From NCBI RefSeq assembly GCF_020740795.1, contig NC_067305.1, positions 1,178,001 to 1,242,000 of the forward strand: a stretch of 64,000 bases of DNA. Direction: 5' to 3'. The notes beneath the pieces were generated by a model. That model was not told where the DNA came from and made no database searches. It saw only the letters and a program-made list of their open reading frames with translations. Both the position numbers and the translations under genes were made by a program. This DNA is from Apus apus. Lineage: Eukaryota; Chordata; Aves; Apodiformes; Apodidae. Below, in pieces: positions 45,811 through 58,599 of this stretch (positions are counted from its first letter, which is position 1; the number at the start of each line of letters is the position of its first letter).

Positions 45811-45880
45811 CTGGGACTGGGACTGGGACTGGGACTGGGACTGGGACTGGGACTGGGACTGGGACTGGGACTGGGACTGG
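45811..45880. repeat. Hexanucleotide repeat (CTGGGA)n, about 12 units
   Basis: A perfect run of CTGGGA about 70 bp long, some 120 bp beyond the minisatellite and 270 bp upstream of the HMG20B exon 1 end region. CTGGGA is also part of the minisatellite core, so it probably grew out of a unit of that array. Confidence 0.93.
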
Positions 45881-45939
45881 GGGGCGGGTTAGTTGGGATG
45901 GTCCCGCCAGCTCGTTCCCGCCGTTGCCCCTTTAAGGCG

Positions 45940-46195
45940 CTGCCCTCCCCGCCCCGCTTCCGGTCCCCACGCCGATCGCTGATTGGCGGGCAGCCCGCGG
46001 CGCGCGCCCAGCCCCACGAGCGCGCACGCGCGGCGCCGGCAGGCCCCGCCCCCCTCTGGCCCCGCCCCTTCCCCGCCGCGCGCTGCCGACGCGCGCGCTG
46101 CAGCCAATCGGCGCTGAGCTCGGCGCGCCGCGGCGGCCAATGGGAAGCGGCGAGGCGGGCTGGTCGTTTGCATAATAGTAGAGGGGCGTGGCCAG
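45940..46195 (+). promoter_or_regulatory. HMG20B: HMG20B promoter and non-coding exon 1
   Basis: CpG-dense with three CCAAT boxes: reverse at 45982-45986, forward at 46104-46108 and 46137-46141. An octamer-like TTTGCAT lies at 46167-46173. A donor GGCCAG|GTGAGG at 46195/46196 ends the inferred exon 1. The start of transcription is not defined. Confidence 0.6.
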
Positions 46196-46199
46196 GTGA

Positions 46200-46760
46200 G
46201 GAAGAGCGGCCGAGGGGCCCGGGAAGGTGGGGGGGGGGGGTCGGGGAGGAGGTGGGGGTCGCGGGTGGGGGGGGGCCCGGGAGTGGAGGGGGCTGGTGCC
46301 GGGCGGGGGGGGGCACCGGGGGGCGGGGGGACACGGCGGGGGGTCCTGGGGGGCGGGGCGGGGGGTGCGGGGCGCACAGCGCAGCGGGGACGGGGCTGCG
46401 GGGGGCGATCGTGTTGGGGGGGGGGGGCACAACAGCAGGGGGGGGGTCCCGCGGGTTCGGTGGGGGCCATGAACAGGGCTGAGCTTGTTGGGGGGCGGCA
46501 GTGGGGTCTCTGGGGGTGAGGGGGTCGGGGGGGGGGGGACTTCGGGGCTCACTCTGGGGTCCGGGGGGGGGGGCTGGTGGGGCGGGGGCTTCCGCGGGGT
46601 CTGGGGAGTGTGGAGAGACCGGAGAGGGGACCTGGCTGGGGAGGAGGAGCCATTTGGGGGGGGGGGGGGGTGTCTGTGTTGTCCCCACGGGGGGGACTTC
46701 TCCGAGGGGCTTGGCGGGGGGGGGCAGTGTGGGGAGCGCGGAGGGGCGGGGGGCTCTGCC
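46200..46760 (+). repeat. Dense G-run tract in HMG20B intron 1
   Basis: Many runs of 5-13 G on the sense strand across the 617-bp intron 1 (46196-46812). Such a tract can form G-quadruplexes in DNA and in the pre-mRNA, and G-runs also act as intronic splicing enhancers. No tandem unit is regular. Confidence 0.85.
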
Positions 46761-46826
46761 CGGCGGGCCCCCCGCGCTGGGCGCGGGTGCCAGCGCTGTC
46801 CCTGTCCCGCAGGTCTGACCCCAGCC

Positions 46827-49800
46827 ATGGCCCACAGCGCCAAGCAGCCGCCCGCTGCGATGCTGTAAGTGCCAGCGGGTCCTGCCTGCCACGGCTGCGC
46901 CCTGTCCCGGCCCCGCCGGGCCCTGCTCCTTTGTCCCTCGCTCCAGGGTGGCCGCTCTCGCCTCGCAGGCTGCAGAGTCCTTAGGAGACCCCCCTGCCCC
47001 CTGCGGGTGCCACCGCCCTCCCCTCACCCTTCGTTCCCTTGTGCTTCCACCCGGCCCGGCTGGGGGGCACAGGGCAGAGCTGGTGCCAGGGAGGTGTCTG
47101 GTGAGATGAGGACCTGCCTGAGTCGTAGTTCCCAAGCGCAGGGGGTGGCTGAGGTGCAGGGAGGTGGGAGCTGGGAGAAACGGGCCGGGGGAGGCTCCAA
47201 TAGGAGAAGGAATCTTGCCCGAAACAACTTTACTTTTTAAAGCATCCTTTGGCATGCCAGGAATCCGGCTCGTGTGGGGGAGGCAGGGAGCTGGTGTCTG
47301 GTGCTGGGGGGTGTTAGTGCCTTCCCAGAGCGGGAACCACCAGGAATATTCCTGTTAGAGCTGATAAAGGAAGCCTGACATTGGCCGTGCCCGTGTGGGG
47401 CCTTGGGGGAGGTTTTTCCCCTCTAGAAGATGGAAGAGGTGGCCTCATAGCTTCCCCTGGGGTTTTGTCTGAGTGTGGGGGTGCAGGGCTGGTTGAGCTT
47501 GGATCCCGATGGGAAGAGGTCATGCTGGGCACCCCCCATCCAGGCAGTGTCCCAGGGCTGACAGAAAGCCAAGTTACCTGCAGGGGTGGCTTGCAAGGCC
47601 GGGGGCTTGGAGGGGATTTGGGTTTACACGGGATGTGACAAACGGGCGAGAGAAACTCCGGGGCACATCCCGGGTGGGTCGGGATCCTCCCGGCTCTGGG
47701 TACACGGGGGCTTTTTCTTTCTCTGCTGGGGCTTGTGCTTGGCCCTGCTCTACTCTCCAGGTCCTGTGACGGGGATGGGCCCCAGGCCAGCGCTGTTTGC
47801 TGCAGCCCTGGAGCCTTTTGTGGACACCCCCGTGCGAGGGGCCCGGCAGGGCGGGCTGGGGCGGCTTGGGGAGCCCCTGGGAGATGCTGGGCTGGGGCAG
47901 GGAGGTTCTGCTGGCCCTGGGCTGCACCCACATCAGCTCCTGATCTGTAAGTTGGAGAGCAGGAGCCAGGCTGGCGTCAGAGCCTCTTGGTGGTGGCAGG
48001 AACCTGATGGGGCGGTTGTGGCCGGAGCGGCGGTGCCGGTGCCCTCCCCTCATTCTCTGCCTCGGGGGTTCTCCTTATCCCTGGCAGCCTTTGTGCTGGG
48101 TGTGGGTGATCCAGTCCCCCACAGTCCTCCCCTGCAGAGGAGGATCAACTGGTTCATGCTGCTTGAGACTCCTTGCTGGGGCAGGGTGTGCCCCAGCCCT
48201 GCTGGCACTCGGGGATGTAACCATCTGTTATCTGTCCCCAAGAGCAGCACTGGCAGCTCCCACCCCCCTCTCAAATGTCACTGAAAAGTCCCAGAGTCAT
48301 CACTGGATCTTGAGGCAGCTTTTGTATGGCCAGGGCTTCCCCGCTCTCCTGGTGCTGGGCTCTGCTCAAGCCCCATCACTGAACTCTGGCCTCTTCTCCC
48401 AGGGGAACAGGGACTCTAGGGCTGGCAGCAAGTTTGGGGGCTGCTTGGGTGGGCAAGAGCTGGGGGATCTGGTGAGCACGAGGCCACGCTGCCAGGGGCT
48501 GTGTGGCCATCAGTTCTGGTGGTTTCCCAGCTCTTTTTGATGGGTACTCTCTGCCTGCAGACATGCCGTGGGCAAAGCTCAACATGGAAACTTCCTGGTG
48601 GCCATCAAGCAGGAGAAGGGAGACTCGGCACGGGCGAGTGGTGAGAAGCCACATGGCGAGGAGGAGGTGAGCTGTGGTGCCCACATCCCTCCCCACATGG
48701 TTCCTGGGAGTGGGGCCTGTGTTGCCCAGCTTGGGGCTGCCCCTGTGCTCATCCTTCAGCCATCCAGGCCCAGACAGGAGAGCCTGTGGTTGCAGCTGTG
48801 GGCTCAGGTCTGAGCCTCTAGACCCTCCCTCAAGCGCTGGGAGGCCCAGGCAGGTCTGCAGGATGCTCCTGTGTCCTGCTGGTGCCAGGGCATCGTGTTC
48901 TCTGATCCGTGATGGGTTGTCCCTTTCCCTATGCTGGCTGCCAGCCGGTGAAGAAGAGGGGCTGGCCCAAGGGCAAGAAGAGGAAGAAGATCCTTCCCAA
49001 TGGCCCCAAGGCCCCCGTGACAGGCTACGTGCGTTTCCTGAATGAGCGGCGTGAGCAGATCCGCACACAGCATCCTGACCTGCCCTTCCCAGAGATCACC
49101 AAGATGCTGGGGGCTGAGTGGAGCAAACTGCAGCTCTCAGAGAAGCAGGTACTGTCCCCCAGAAGAGACCCCCAGTGCTGGGCAGCACATCCTGGAGCCT
49201 GCACCCCAAAGCCCTTTGTTTGCTTCCTGGCTGCATCTCCACAAAGGAGCTTGTCCCAGTGCTGATGGGTTGGGGAACAGGAGCTGGGGAGGGGTCAGCA
49301 GCTCCCAAGGGAGGCAGGGGCTGGGCCAGGCTGAGGACCCTCTGTGACCGTAGCGGTACCTGGATGAAGCGGAGCGGGAGAAGCAGCAGTACATGAAGGA
49401 GCTGCGGGAGTACCAGCAGTCAGAGGCCTACAAGATGTGTACAGAGAAGATCCAAGAGAAAAAGATCAAAAAAGGTTGGTCGGAGGAGCAGAAGCTGCTG
49501 GTGTCACCACCAGGATCTGGCCAAGTGCTGCCAGAGCCTCGGGGGATACTGGGCTGACACCAGGGGTAAACTCCTTCCTCCTTTCCAGAGGACGTGGGCT
49601 CTGCAGCAGCAAACACCCTGCTGAACGGGCACCCGCACAAGGTAGGATCCTGGCAGGTCTGCCTGAGGCACGTGGGGAAACTGAGGCATGTGGCACCACT
49701 GGGTTCAGCCCATGGGAATGGGGCTAAGTGCAGGTTTGGGTAGAGGGAGACTCGTGGTTGGGCTTCAAGGCACCAGCTTCCTCTTGGAGCAGGGCCTGGA

Positions 49801-52709
49801 GTGGCAGGAGGCAGAGCGTGGACATCCTCCTTGCCTGTGCCTCCTGTCATGTCTAGGACAACTGGCCACCACACCTGCACTGCTGACTCTCCAACAGGAC
49901 AAGTGCTGATCACTCAGCACCCTGAGCAGACCTGTGGGGAGCAGCAGCTCTTGCTCATGGGCTCAGATTTCTGCAAGAAAAGTGTGGACACAGGGGAGCT
50001 GGAGTGTGAGTCACACCACTCGGAACATGAACTGATGATAACAAAAAGGTGACTCAGTCAAGCGTGAGATGTTTTCTAAAACCATTGTTACACAAATGCC
50101 ATTGAAAAACATCAAAACACGGTTCTTAGAAGTGGTGTTCAGGACTGCAACCTGGAACAAGCTGGAATACATTTGATTGAGTTGCTTTTCTCTCATCATT
50201 CATATTTTGTTTCTCGTGTCTGGTTGTGTTGCCGTTACCTCCTTGCTAATTTTTGGTGTTCCAAGTGGTGTGACTCACTCCCAGCTCACGCTTCCCATGT
50301 AGAAATCTGATTCTGAGCTGCTGCTCCTCACGGGTCTGCTCCTGGTGCTGAGTGAGCACCAGCTGCTGATCCATGTGGAGTTGTCCCTGTGGGGGGGATG
50401 TAGTGTAGATGTGTCCAGTGGCCTGTTGGCAGCAGCCACTTGTCCCTTTCCCCTCCTGTCTCCCAGCCCCAAGGAGATGGGTCCCCTTTGGTGGGCTCAG
50501 CCTTGCCTGATCCATTTCCTCCTGTCCCCCAGGCTGGTGAGTGCAGTGACACCTTCTCCACCTTCGATGTGCCCATCTTCACAGAGGAGTTCTTGGACCA
50601 AAACAAAGGTGAGGGCTGAGCTGTGGGGCTGGGGGCTCCTGGGGGTGCAGCATCTTGCTTGGGGCGAGGGGACATGGATGTGTCTGGAGCAGCCTGCATC
50701 CCGTTGTGCAGGGTGACAGCTGGTGCTGGGTGTGATATCCAAGCTGGGGAAGGTCCCCAGTGAGGTTGGATAGAAGGACCAGAGCATGGGGGACTGTTGT
50801 GGGTGGGGAAGCCTTTGGGTGAGGTTTGGGATGAGGGGATGAGCCCCGTGTGGTCCTGGCAGCCCGGGAGGCCGAGCTGCGGCGCCTGCGGAAGATGAAC
50901 ACGGAGTTTGAGGAGCAGAATGCCATCCTGCAGAAGCACACGGAGAGCATGAACTGTGCTAAGGAGAAGCTGGAGCAGGAGCTGGCCCAGGAGGAGAGGC
51001 AGACCCTGGCCTTGCAGCAGCAGCTCCAGTCCGTGCGTCAGGCCCTCACCGCCAGCTTCGCCTCCCTCCCCATCCCTGGTGAGTTGGGCACCACTGGGGC
51101 TCTGCAGGGAGTACAGGTGGGGACAGTGGAGTGGTGATAAATGCTCCTCTGCTGATGGGGTGGGATTCTGGAGTGTTCATGGGCTCTCTGGGGAGCCCAG
51201 GGATGTGACAGCCACTTGGCTCCACTCTAGCAGGGCAGGGCAGGCTGGGACTGTCCTGCTCGTGAGCCATGAGTCACCACTGAGCCCACAAGGCAGATTA
51301 TCCCAAATCATGGGATTGTTTCAGTTGGAAAGGACCTTTCATCAAGTCCAACCACTAACCCGTATCCCTCAGCACCACATCTACATGGCTTTGAAATCCC
51401 TCCAGGAATGGGGACTCCACCACTGCCCTGGGCAGCCTGGGCCAGGGACTGACAACCCTTTTAGGGAAGGAACTGTTCCCAAGATCCAATCTAAACCTCC
51501 CTGGCACAACCTGAGGCCATTTCCTCTTGTCTCATCACTTATTCCCTGGGAGCAGAGCCCGACCCCCCTGGCTCCAGCCTCCTCTCAGGCAGCTGCAGAG
51601 CCAGCAGGTCTCCCCTCACCACCTTGTCTCCAGGCTGAACCCCCAGCTCCCTCAGCTGCTCCTGCTCACACTTGTGCTCCAGCCCCTTCCCCAGCTCCAC
51701 TGCCCTTCCCTGGACATGCTCCAGCCCCTCCATGTCCTTCTTGTGCTGAGGGGCCCAGACCTGACCCCAGGATTCAAGGTGCAGCCTCACCAGTGCTGAG
51801 CACAGGGGGACAATCCCTGCCCTGCTCCTGCTGGCCACACCAGTGCTGGTACAAGCCAGGCTGCTGGTGGCCTCCTTGGCCACCTGGGCACTCTCTGGTT
51901 CATATTCAGCTGCTGTGACCAACACCCCCGGGTCCTTTTCCACAGGCACTTTCCAGCCCCTCTTCCCCAAGGCTGGAGCAGTGTCTGGGGTTGTGGTGAC
52001 CCAAGGGCAGGACCTGGTGCTTGGCTTTGTTGAACCTCATACAATTGTCCTGGACCCATCCATCCAACCTGTCCAGGTCCCTCTGCAGAGCCTTCCTACC
52101 CTCAGGCACCCAGCTTGGTGTCACCTGCAAACTGACTGAGGGTGCCCTCGATCACCTCATCCAGATCATGGATGAAGATATTAAAGAAAACCTACACCAG
52201 TACTGAGCCCTGGGGCCCACTGGTGACCAGTCCCCAGCTGGATTGACCTCCATTCACCACAGCTCTGTTCCAGGGTCTTGTGCCAGTGCCCACTCTCTCC
52301 TGCTGCAGAAGATGACACCTGCTGTTGAGGGTCTCTTCCCCGGTCCCCAGTATGATGGGCAGGGCTGAGTGGGATCTTGCTGGCCCTGCTAACTGGGTTG
52401 CCACCTCGCAGGCACTGGGGAAACCCCCACACTGAGCACCCTGGACTTCTACATGGCCAAACTGCACAGCGCCATCGAGAGCAACCCGCTGCAGCACGAG
52501 AAGCTGGTGGTGCGGATCAAGGAGATCCTGTCCCGGATTGCCAGGTGAGCTGGGCAGGGCCTCATCTCCTGCTGAGCACTGGGGACACGGGTCAGCCCGT
52601 GGCAGGGGGGTGGGGGCAGAGAGGGGCTTCAGAGCTGCTCCAGGAGTTGTAGGAGAGAGAAGCCTGTAATTCAGCCTTGTTTTCCTCTCTCTTCAGTGAA
52701 CACTTGTGA
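46827..52709 (+). CDS. HMG20B: HMG20B (BRAF35), HMG-box subunit of the LSD1-CoREST complex
   Basis: The coding exons are 46827-46864, 48561-48666, 48945-49148, 49354-49474, 49589-49641, 50533-50608, 50863-51078, 52412-52544 and 52697-52709. They give 960 nt and 319 aa, close to the human 317. A basic stretch [15 protein letters not shown] precedes the HMG box (about residues 68-138: [42 protein letters not shown]). A coiled coil (about 185-250, [20 protein letters not shown] in parts) mediates partner binding. The C-terminus is conserved (KIVRIKEIL-type helix, SEHL). Known role: DNA bending and recruitment of LSD1-CoREST-HDAC to neuronal genes in non-neuronal cells; it antagonises HMG20A. The first coding exon carries only 13 codons. 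Intron 6 holds an inverted repeat and intron 8 a long CR1. Confidence 0.98.
49902..50372. repeat. Long imperfect inverted repeat in HMG20B intron
   Basis: The left arm, about 49902-50029, matches the reverse complement of about 50256-50372 over most of its length. Shared blocks include ACTCAGCACC, GAGCAGACC, GGAGCAGCAGCTC, AGATTTCT and GAGTCACACCAC. Weaker pairing (GATGATAAC.. with GACTCAGTCAAG) continues inward. The loop is about 220 bp or less. It may be an old foldback or MITE-type element; I cannot name a family. Confidence 0.65.
51295..52275 (-). mobile_element. CR1 LINE, longest copy in the window, in HMG20B intron 8
   Basis: Reverse-oriented, about 980 bp. The 3' end is at TGGGATTGTTTCAGTTGG. 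It runs through CCTGGGCAGCCTGGGCCAGG, CACTTGTGCTCCAGCCCCTT and on into the end of the reverse transcriptase reading frame (CACCTGCAAACTGACTGAGG, CCACTGGTGACCAG). 5' truncated as usual for the family. Confidence 0.93.
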
Positions 52710-53643
52710 AGAGGAGCAGCCCCTCCTGGAGCCCCGGGGTGGCCGGACCGCAGCCCTGTCCCTTGGGGCCCACGCAAGGAACAGTCTCTGCTGCTGGTCC
52801 GGCTGCTTCCCCACCCACCCCACACACCTCGCTGGAGAAATGAGCTGGGTCCCTCTCTGAGGGCCTTGAGCTTCTGGGGACCAAGTGGTGACAGGGCTGA
52901 GGGACACAGTGGGGTGCTGTGTGAGATGCTCAGCAGTGGGTGTGCTCATCCCTCCTGTCTCCTGCAACCTCCCCAGCTTCTGCCGCTCCCCCTCACCAAA
53001 GCAGCATCTCCCCCCAGGCTGGTGGTGGAGAGGAGGTGCTGCTGGGGCTCAGCGCTGCCTTGGGGCCCCAAGACCAGCCCAGGGACCCCCTTGGGCCTGT
53101 CCCCGAGCAGGTGAGGTGGACACCTTCCTTCCTTCCCTCCACCTCTTGCTTTATTTAATCACCCCCCTGCCCTGTGGGTGCCTTCAGCCCTCTGCCCATG
53201 TCACCTTGCCTGTCACCTCTCCTTTCCCCACGCCCCTGGGTCCAGGCAGGGCATCTCCTCCCCTTTGCAGCAGGGAAGGCAAAAATCTTCATGCTGGGGG
53301 GGATTTGGCCTGACTCCCTCCTCCCCAGGGCGAGGGGTGCAGGCTTTTTGCTCCTGCTGCCCTGCCAAAGCCTGTCCTGCATCGTGGGACCACTGTGACA
53401 GCAGCCTTGTCCTGGCTGAGGAGCGCTGGGGCTGGCTGTCCCCAGGGCTGCCTGTCACTAATCTCAGACTGTGTAATTAGAGAGTGTCTTATTTTCTTAC
53501 TAGCACTATGTTACTCTGACCCTGGGTTTACGCTGGGGCTGGTGTGTGACCACCCGCCTTTCTCCCGCGCTCCGCGCTCTCTGGCCGAGTCTCCTGGTTG
53601 CCAGCTCCTGGTGGCCACTTCACTTGGGTTGGAGGTGGGAGCA

Positions 53644-53649
53644 AATAAA
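53644..53649 (+). terminator. HMG20B: AATAAA, HMG20B poly(A) signal
   Basis: Canonical hexamer 935 bp after the stop, followed by TG-rich sequence (GTGTATTCTTGC near 53680). This leaves only about 300 bp to the GIPC3 start region. Confidence 0.8.
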
Positions 53650-53938
53650 TGTGGGAGAAAGAACCACCTTGGGCTCTGTGTATTCTTGCTCAGAGGTGGT
53701 GTTGGAGCTGCTCTGGGCCCCAAAACCTGCGGGGGTTTGGGGTGTGGAACAAGGGTGAGCTGCAGCCCCTGACCCCGTGTGGAGCCCCCTCGCTGCCGGC
53801 AGCTCCCACCTCCTCCAGCTGGGCCGGGGCTGCTCCTACGTGGCAGAGCTCACTCGATCCAGGAGGGTGACCTGCACCCTTGGATCAGGTTCCCAGGCCC
53901 AGCGATCACCTTACGGCCCAGCCGGGAGCCGGAGCCCA

Positions 53939-53947
53939 TCTATAATT
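53939..53947 (+). promoter_or_regulatory. GIPC3: TATA-like box upstream of GIPC3
   Basis: TCTATAATT lies about 70 bp before the chosen ATG, which would place the start near 53970. If so, the more upstream in-frame ATG at 53967 would be at or before the transcript start and the ATG at 54015 is the natural choice. Confidence 0.4.
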
Positions 53948-54014
53948 CAGCAGCAGCAGCAGGGGGATGCGGCGGGCGGGCAGGCGCGGCAGGCAGGCCC
54001 CGGAGGGCAGCCCC

Positions 54015-56432
<2,418 letters not shown>

Positions 56433-56682
56433 CTGGGCGGGAGGAGGGGGGGTTGGTGATGGTGCCCCTCACCTCACTCCCCTCCTGCATCCCCCCCACA
56501 CTTGGGGCTGGCGGTGCTGGTGGGGGGTCCTCATCCTGCCCCCCCTCCACACCCTCCTGAGCTGCACCCAAGTGTGTCCCCTGGGTTGGGGGTGGGCAGC
56601 AGGGTACCCAGCACCACCTGCCCCCCCTCAAGGACCCTCCCCTTGCGCACCCCTGAAACACGGTGGGAAGCAGCCATGGCTC

Positions 56683-56688
56683 ATTAAA
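56683..56688 (+). terminator. GIPC3: ATTAAA, GIPC3 poly(A) signal
   Basis: Variant hexamer in GGCTCATTAAAGC, 250 bp after the stop, followed by TG-rich sequence (GGCTGTTGTTCTGG). It places the transcript end near 56705. Confidence 0.7.
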
Positions 56689-56789
56689 GCAGAGATTGGA
56701 GGAAAAGGGCTGTTGTTCTGGTGGGAGACAGGGCTGGGCCCCCCAGGCACCCCCCCGGGTGTGGGCATGGAGAGCTGCACAAGCTGGGC

Positions 56790-56795
56790 TTTATT
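56790..56795 (-). terminator. TBXA2R: Minus-strand AATAAA, TBXA2R poly(A) signal
   Basis: TTTATT on plus gives AATAAA on the minus strand, 203 bp beyond the TBXA2R stop. The predicted end near 56770 lies some 65 bp from the predicted GIPC3 end. Confidence 0.65.
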
Positions 56796-56997
56796 GGGGG
56801 CGGGGGGGGTCACTCAGATGGGGACAGGGGAGCAGCCCCACATCCTCTGCCACCCCCATGGGTGCTGGGCTTGGGGGGAGGGTGGTGCTGGGGAGACCCC
56901 TTGGATGTGGGTGATGGGGACAATTAATTAACATGGGGGGGTGGGATGAGGGATGGGGGGGGATGGGTTGCCCTCCCCCCGTGTTCCCCGGGGGCTG

Positions 56998-58491
56998 CTA
57001 CTGCAGGACGGACTCGCTGGTAAACTTGCGGCCCAGGGAGGGGTTGAGGACTGGGTAGAGGGAGAGGATGGAGGCCCGGGGGCGCAGGCTGGGGTAGACG
57101 CGCTGCAGCACCGCCCGTCGGCAGAGGATGTAGACCCAGGGATCCAGGATCTGGTTCCAGGTGACCATGCGGATGTAGATGAGCAGCATCTTCTGTGTCT
57201 CCGTGGGCAGCATCTGGATCTGGCCGCTGGCTGGCAGCTGCTGCAGGACCGTCTGGACAATGAAGATCTGGGGGGGGGACAGGAGGGGACAAGGCATTGG
57301 GGGGGGGGCACGCAGAGGCCATGAGTGGCCCCAGAGTGGGGGGGGGAACGATGAGGGTCCAAGGTGGGCATTGGGTCTGTTAGAGAGGGGTCTCAGGCTG
57401 GGCTGGGGTACCTGCTGCTCGGGAGCACCTGTTCTACCTGCCCAGAGCCCAGCACCCAGATGCCAACCTGGGGTGCAGAGTGGGTGGTGAGGAGACACTG
57501 AGACCCAGGATCTCCCCAGCAGTGACTGACCCAGGGCCTCACCAGAAGCAACATGCTGGGGTGAACACACCCAGACCCGGGACCTCACCAGGATGGACAC
57601 CAAGACCCAGGGAGTACATGGAGCATGGGAAACACAAGACCCGAGGCTTCACCAGGACCATGGGAGGGAACACCCCGAGACTGAGGTCCTCACCAGGAGG
57701 GGCATCCAGCATATGGTGGCAATGATCATAATGCCTACAAGCTGCACCATCATCTCCACCTCGCTGTCCCGGCGCCGCTGCACTGACTCCCGGTCATGGT
57801 AGACACGGCAGAGTGTCACCACACTGACTGTGTTGAAGATGAAGGACAGCAGCACCGAGAAGATGCCGGGTAGGGCGAAGAGGAGGCAGAAGACAACGTT
57901 GCCGGTGTCGGGCAGGAGGGTGAGGAAGCACCAGGAGCCAGGGTACTGCAGCGTGTACCGGCCCAGCCCCAGCACCGGCAGCAGCCCCAGCAGGCAGGAG
58001 AAGCCCCACACCAGCCCCACAATGGACCAGGCGCGGCGCTTGGAGATGCTGGTGGAGCGGGAGAAAGGATGGTTGATGCCAAAGAACCTCTCACTGGCCA
58101 TGGTAGCCCCCAGCAGCAGCGGGCACTGCCCAAAGAAGACCATGGAGAAGCCAAGGAAGTTGCAGAGGTGGCAGCCAGGGTCCACCTCGGCCCAGGTGAA
58201 CTTGATGAAGTGATAGGGGATGATGACCGAGGCCGTCACCAGCAGCCCCATGAAGTCTGTGACCACCAGCCCGCAGAGGAACACGAGGAAGGAGGAGCGA
58301 GCCTGGCTGGACAGCTTGCGGGAGGAGCTGAGCACGACACACAGGGCGAAGAGGTTGGAGCAGAGGCCGATGAGGCCGAAGGTGGTGGAGAACCAGGGTG
58401 AGGTGATGCTGTCCTGCCTGTTGCTGCTGGCGTTGAACACCCCGAAGCACAGGTCCGACCGGCCGCCCACGCTGCTGTTGGGGGGCTCCAT
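56998..58491 (-). CDS. TBXA2R: TBXA2R, thromboxane A2 receptor
   Basis: The coding exons on minus are 58491-57694 and 57267-56998, joined in phase 0 at the end of TM6, the same intron position as in mammals. They give 1068 nt and 355 aa (human alpha form 343). It is a seven-helix rhodopsin-class prostanoid receptor. N-glycosylation sites are visible at NSS (5) and NAS (20). The TM3 end reads SERFFGI, so ERF replaces the usual E/DRY. The prostanoid signature GRYTLQYPGSWCFLTL in ECL2 and DPWVYILCRRAVL in TM7 are present. Known role: Gq and G12/13 coupling in platelets and smooth muscle. The ATG is preceded by a 5' UTR to an acceptor at 58595/58596, so at least one upstream non-coding exon exists. 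The intron carries a repeat described separately. Confidence 0.97.
57490..57700. repeat. Degenerate tandem repeat overlapping the TBXA2R exon donor
   Basis: Units of about 30-50 bp built around GAGACCCAGG and CCTCACCAGG. The last unit overlaps the true splice donor (CCTCACCAGG at 57688-57697). Intronic copies of the same 10-mer lie at 57583-57592 (identical), 57647-57656 (one change) and 57537-57545 (nine of ten). Confidence 0.65.
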
Positions 58492-58595
58492 GTCCCCCCA
58501 CCCCTTCCCGCTCCTTCCAGCAGCTTCAGGCTTCCCCCTGGCTGGGCTCCATGGTGTGTATCCCCTGCTGGGGCCGGCACCAATCCTGCCTCACC
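58492..58595 (-). other. TBXA2R: TBXA2R 5' untranslated part of the coding exon
   Basis: Minus-strand sequence between the acceptor CCTTGTCCCCACAG (end at 58596) and the ATG. Its presence shows the gene has an upstream exon, not identified with certainty. Confidence 0.55.
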
Positions 58596-58599
58596 CTGT

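Noticed and set aside
45666-47255. 529-aa minus-strand Pro/Ser-rich open frame
   Set aside because: It crosses the hexamer repeat, the HMG20B promoter and the G-rich intron in antisense. The composition reflects GC-rich DNA, with no domain.
53967-54014. Upstream in-frame ATG of GIPC3
   Set aside because: A TATA-like box at 53940 puts the transcript start at or after it, and the 54015 start matches the mammalian N-terminus better.
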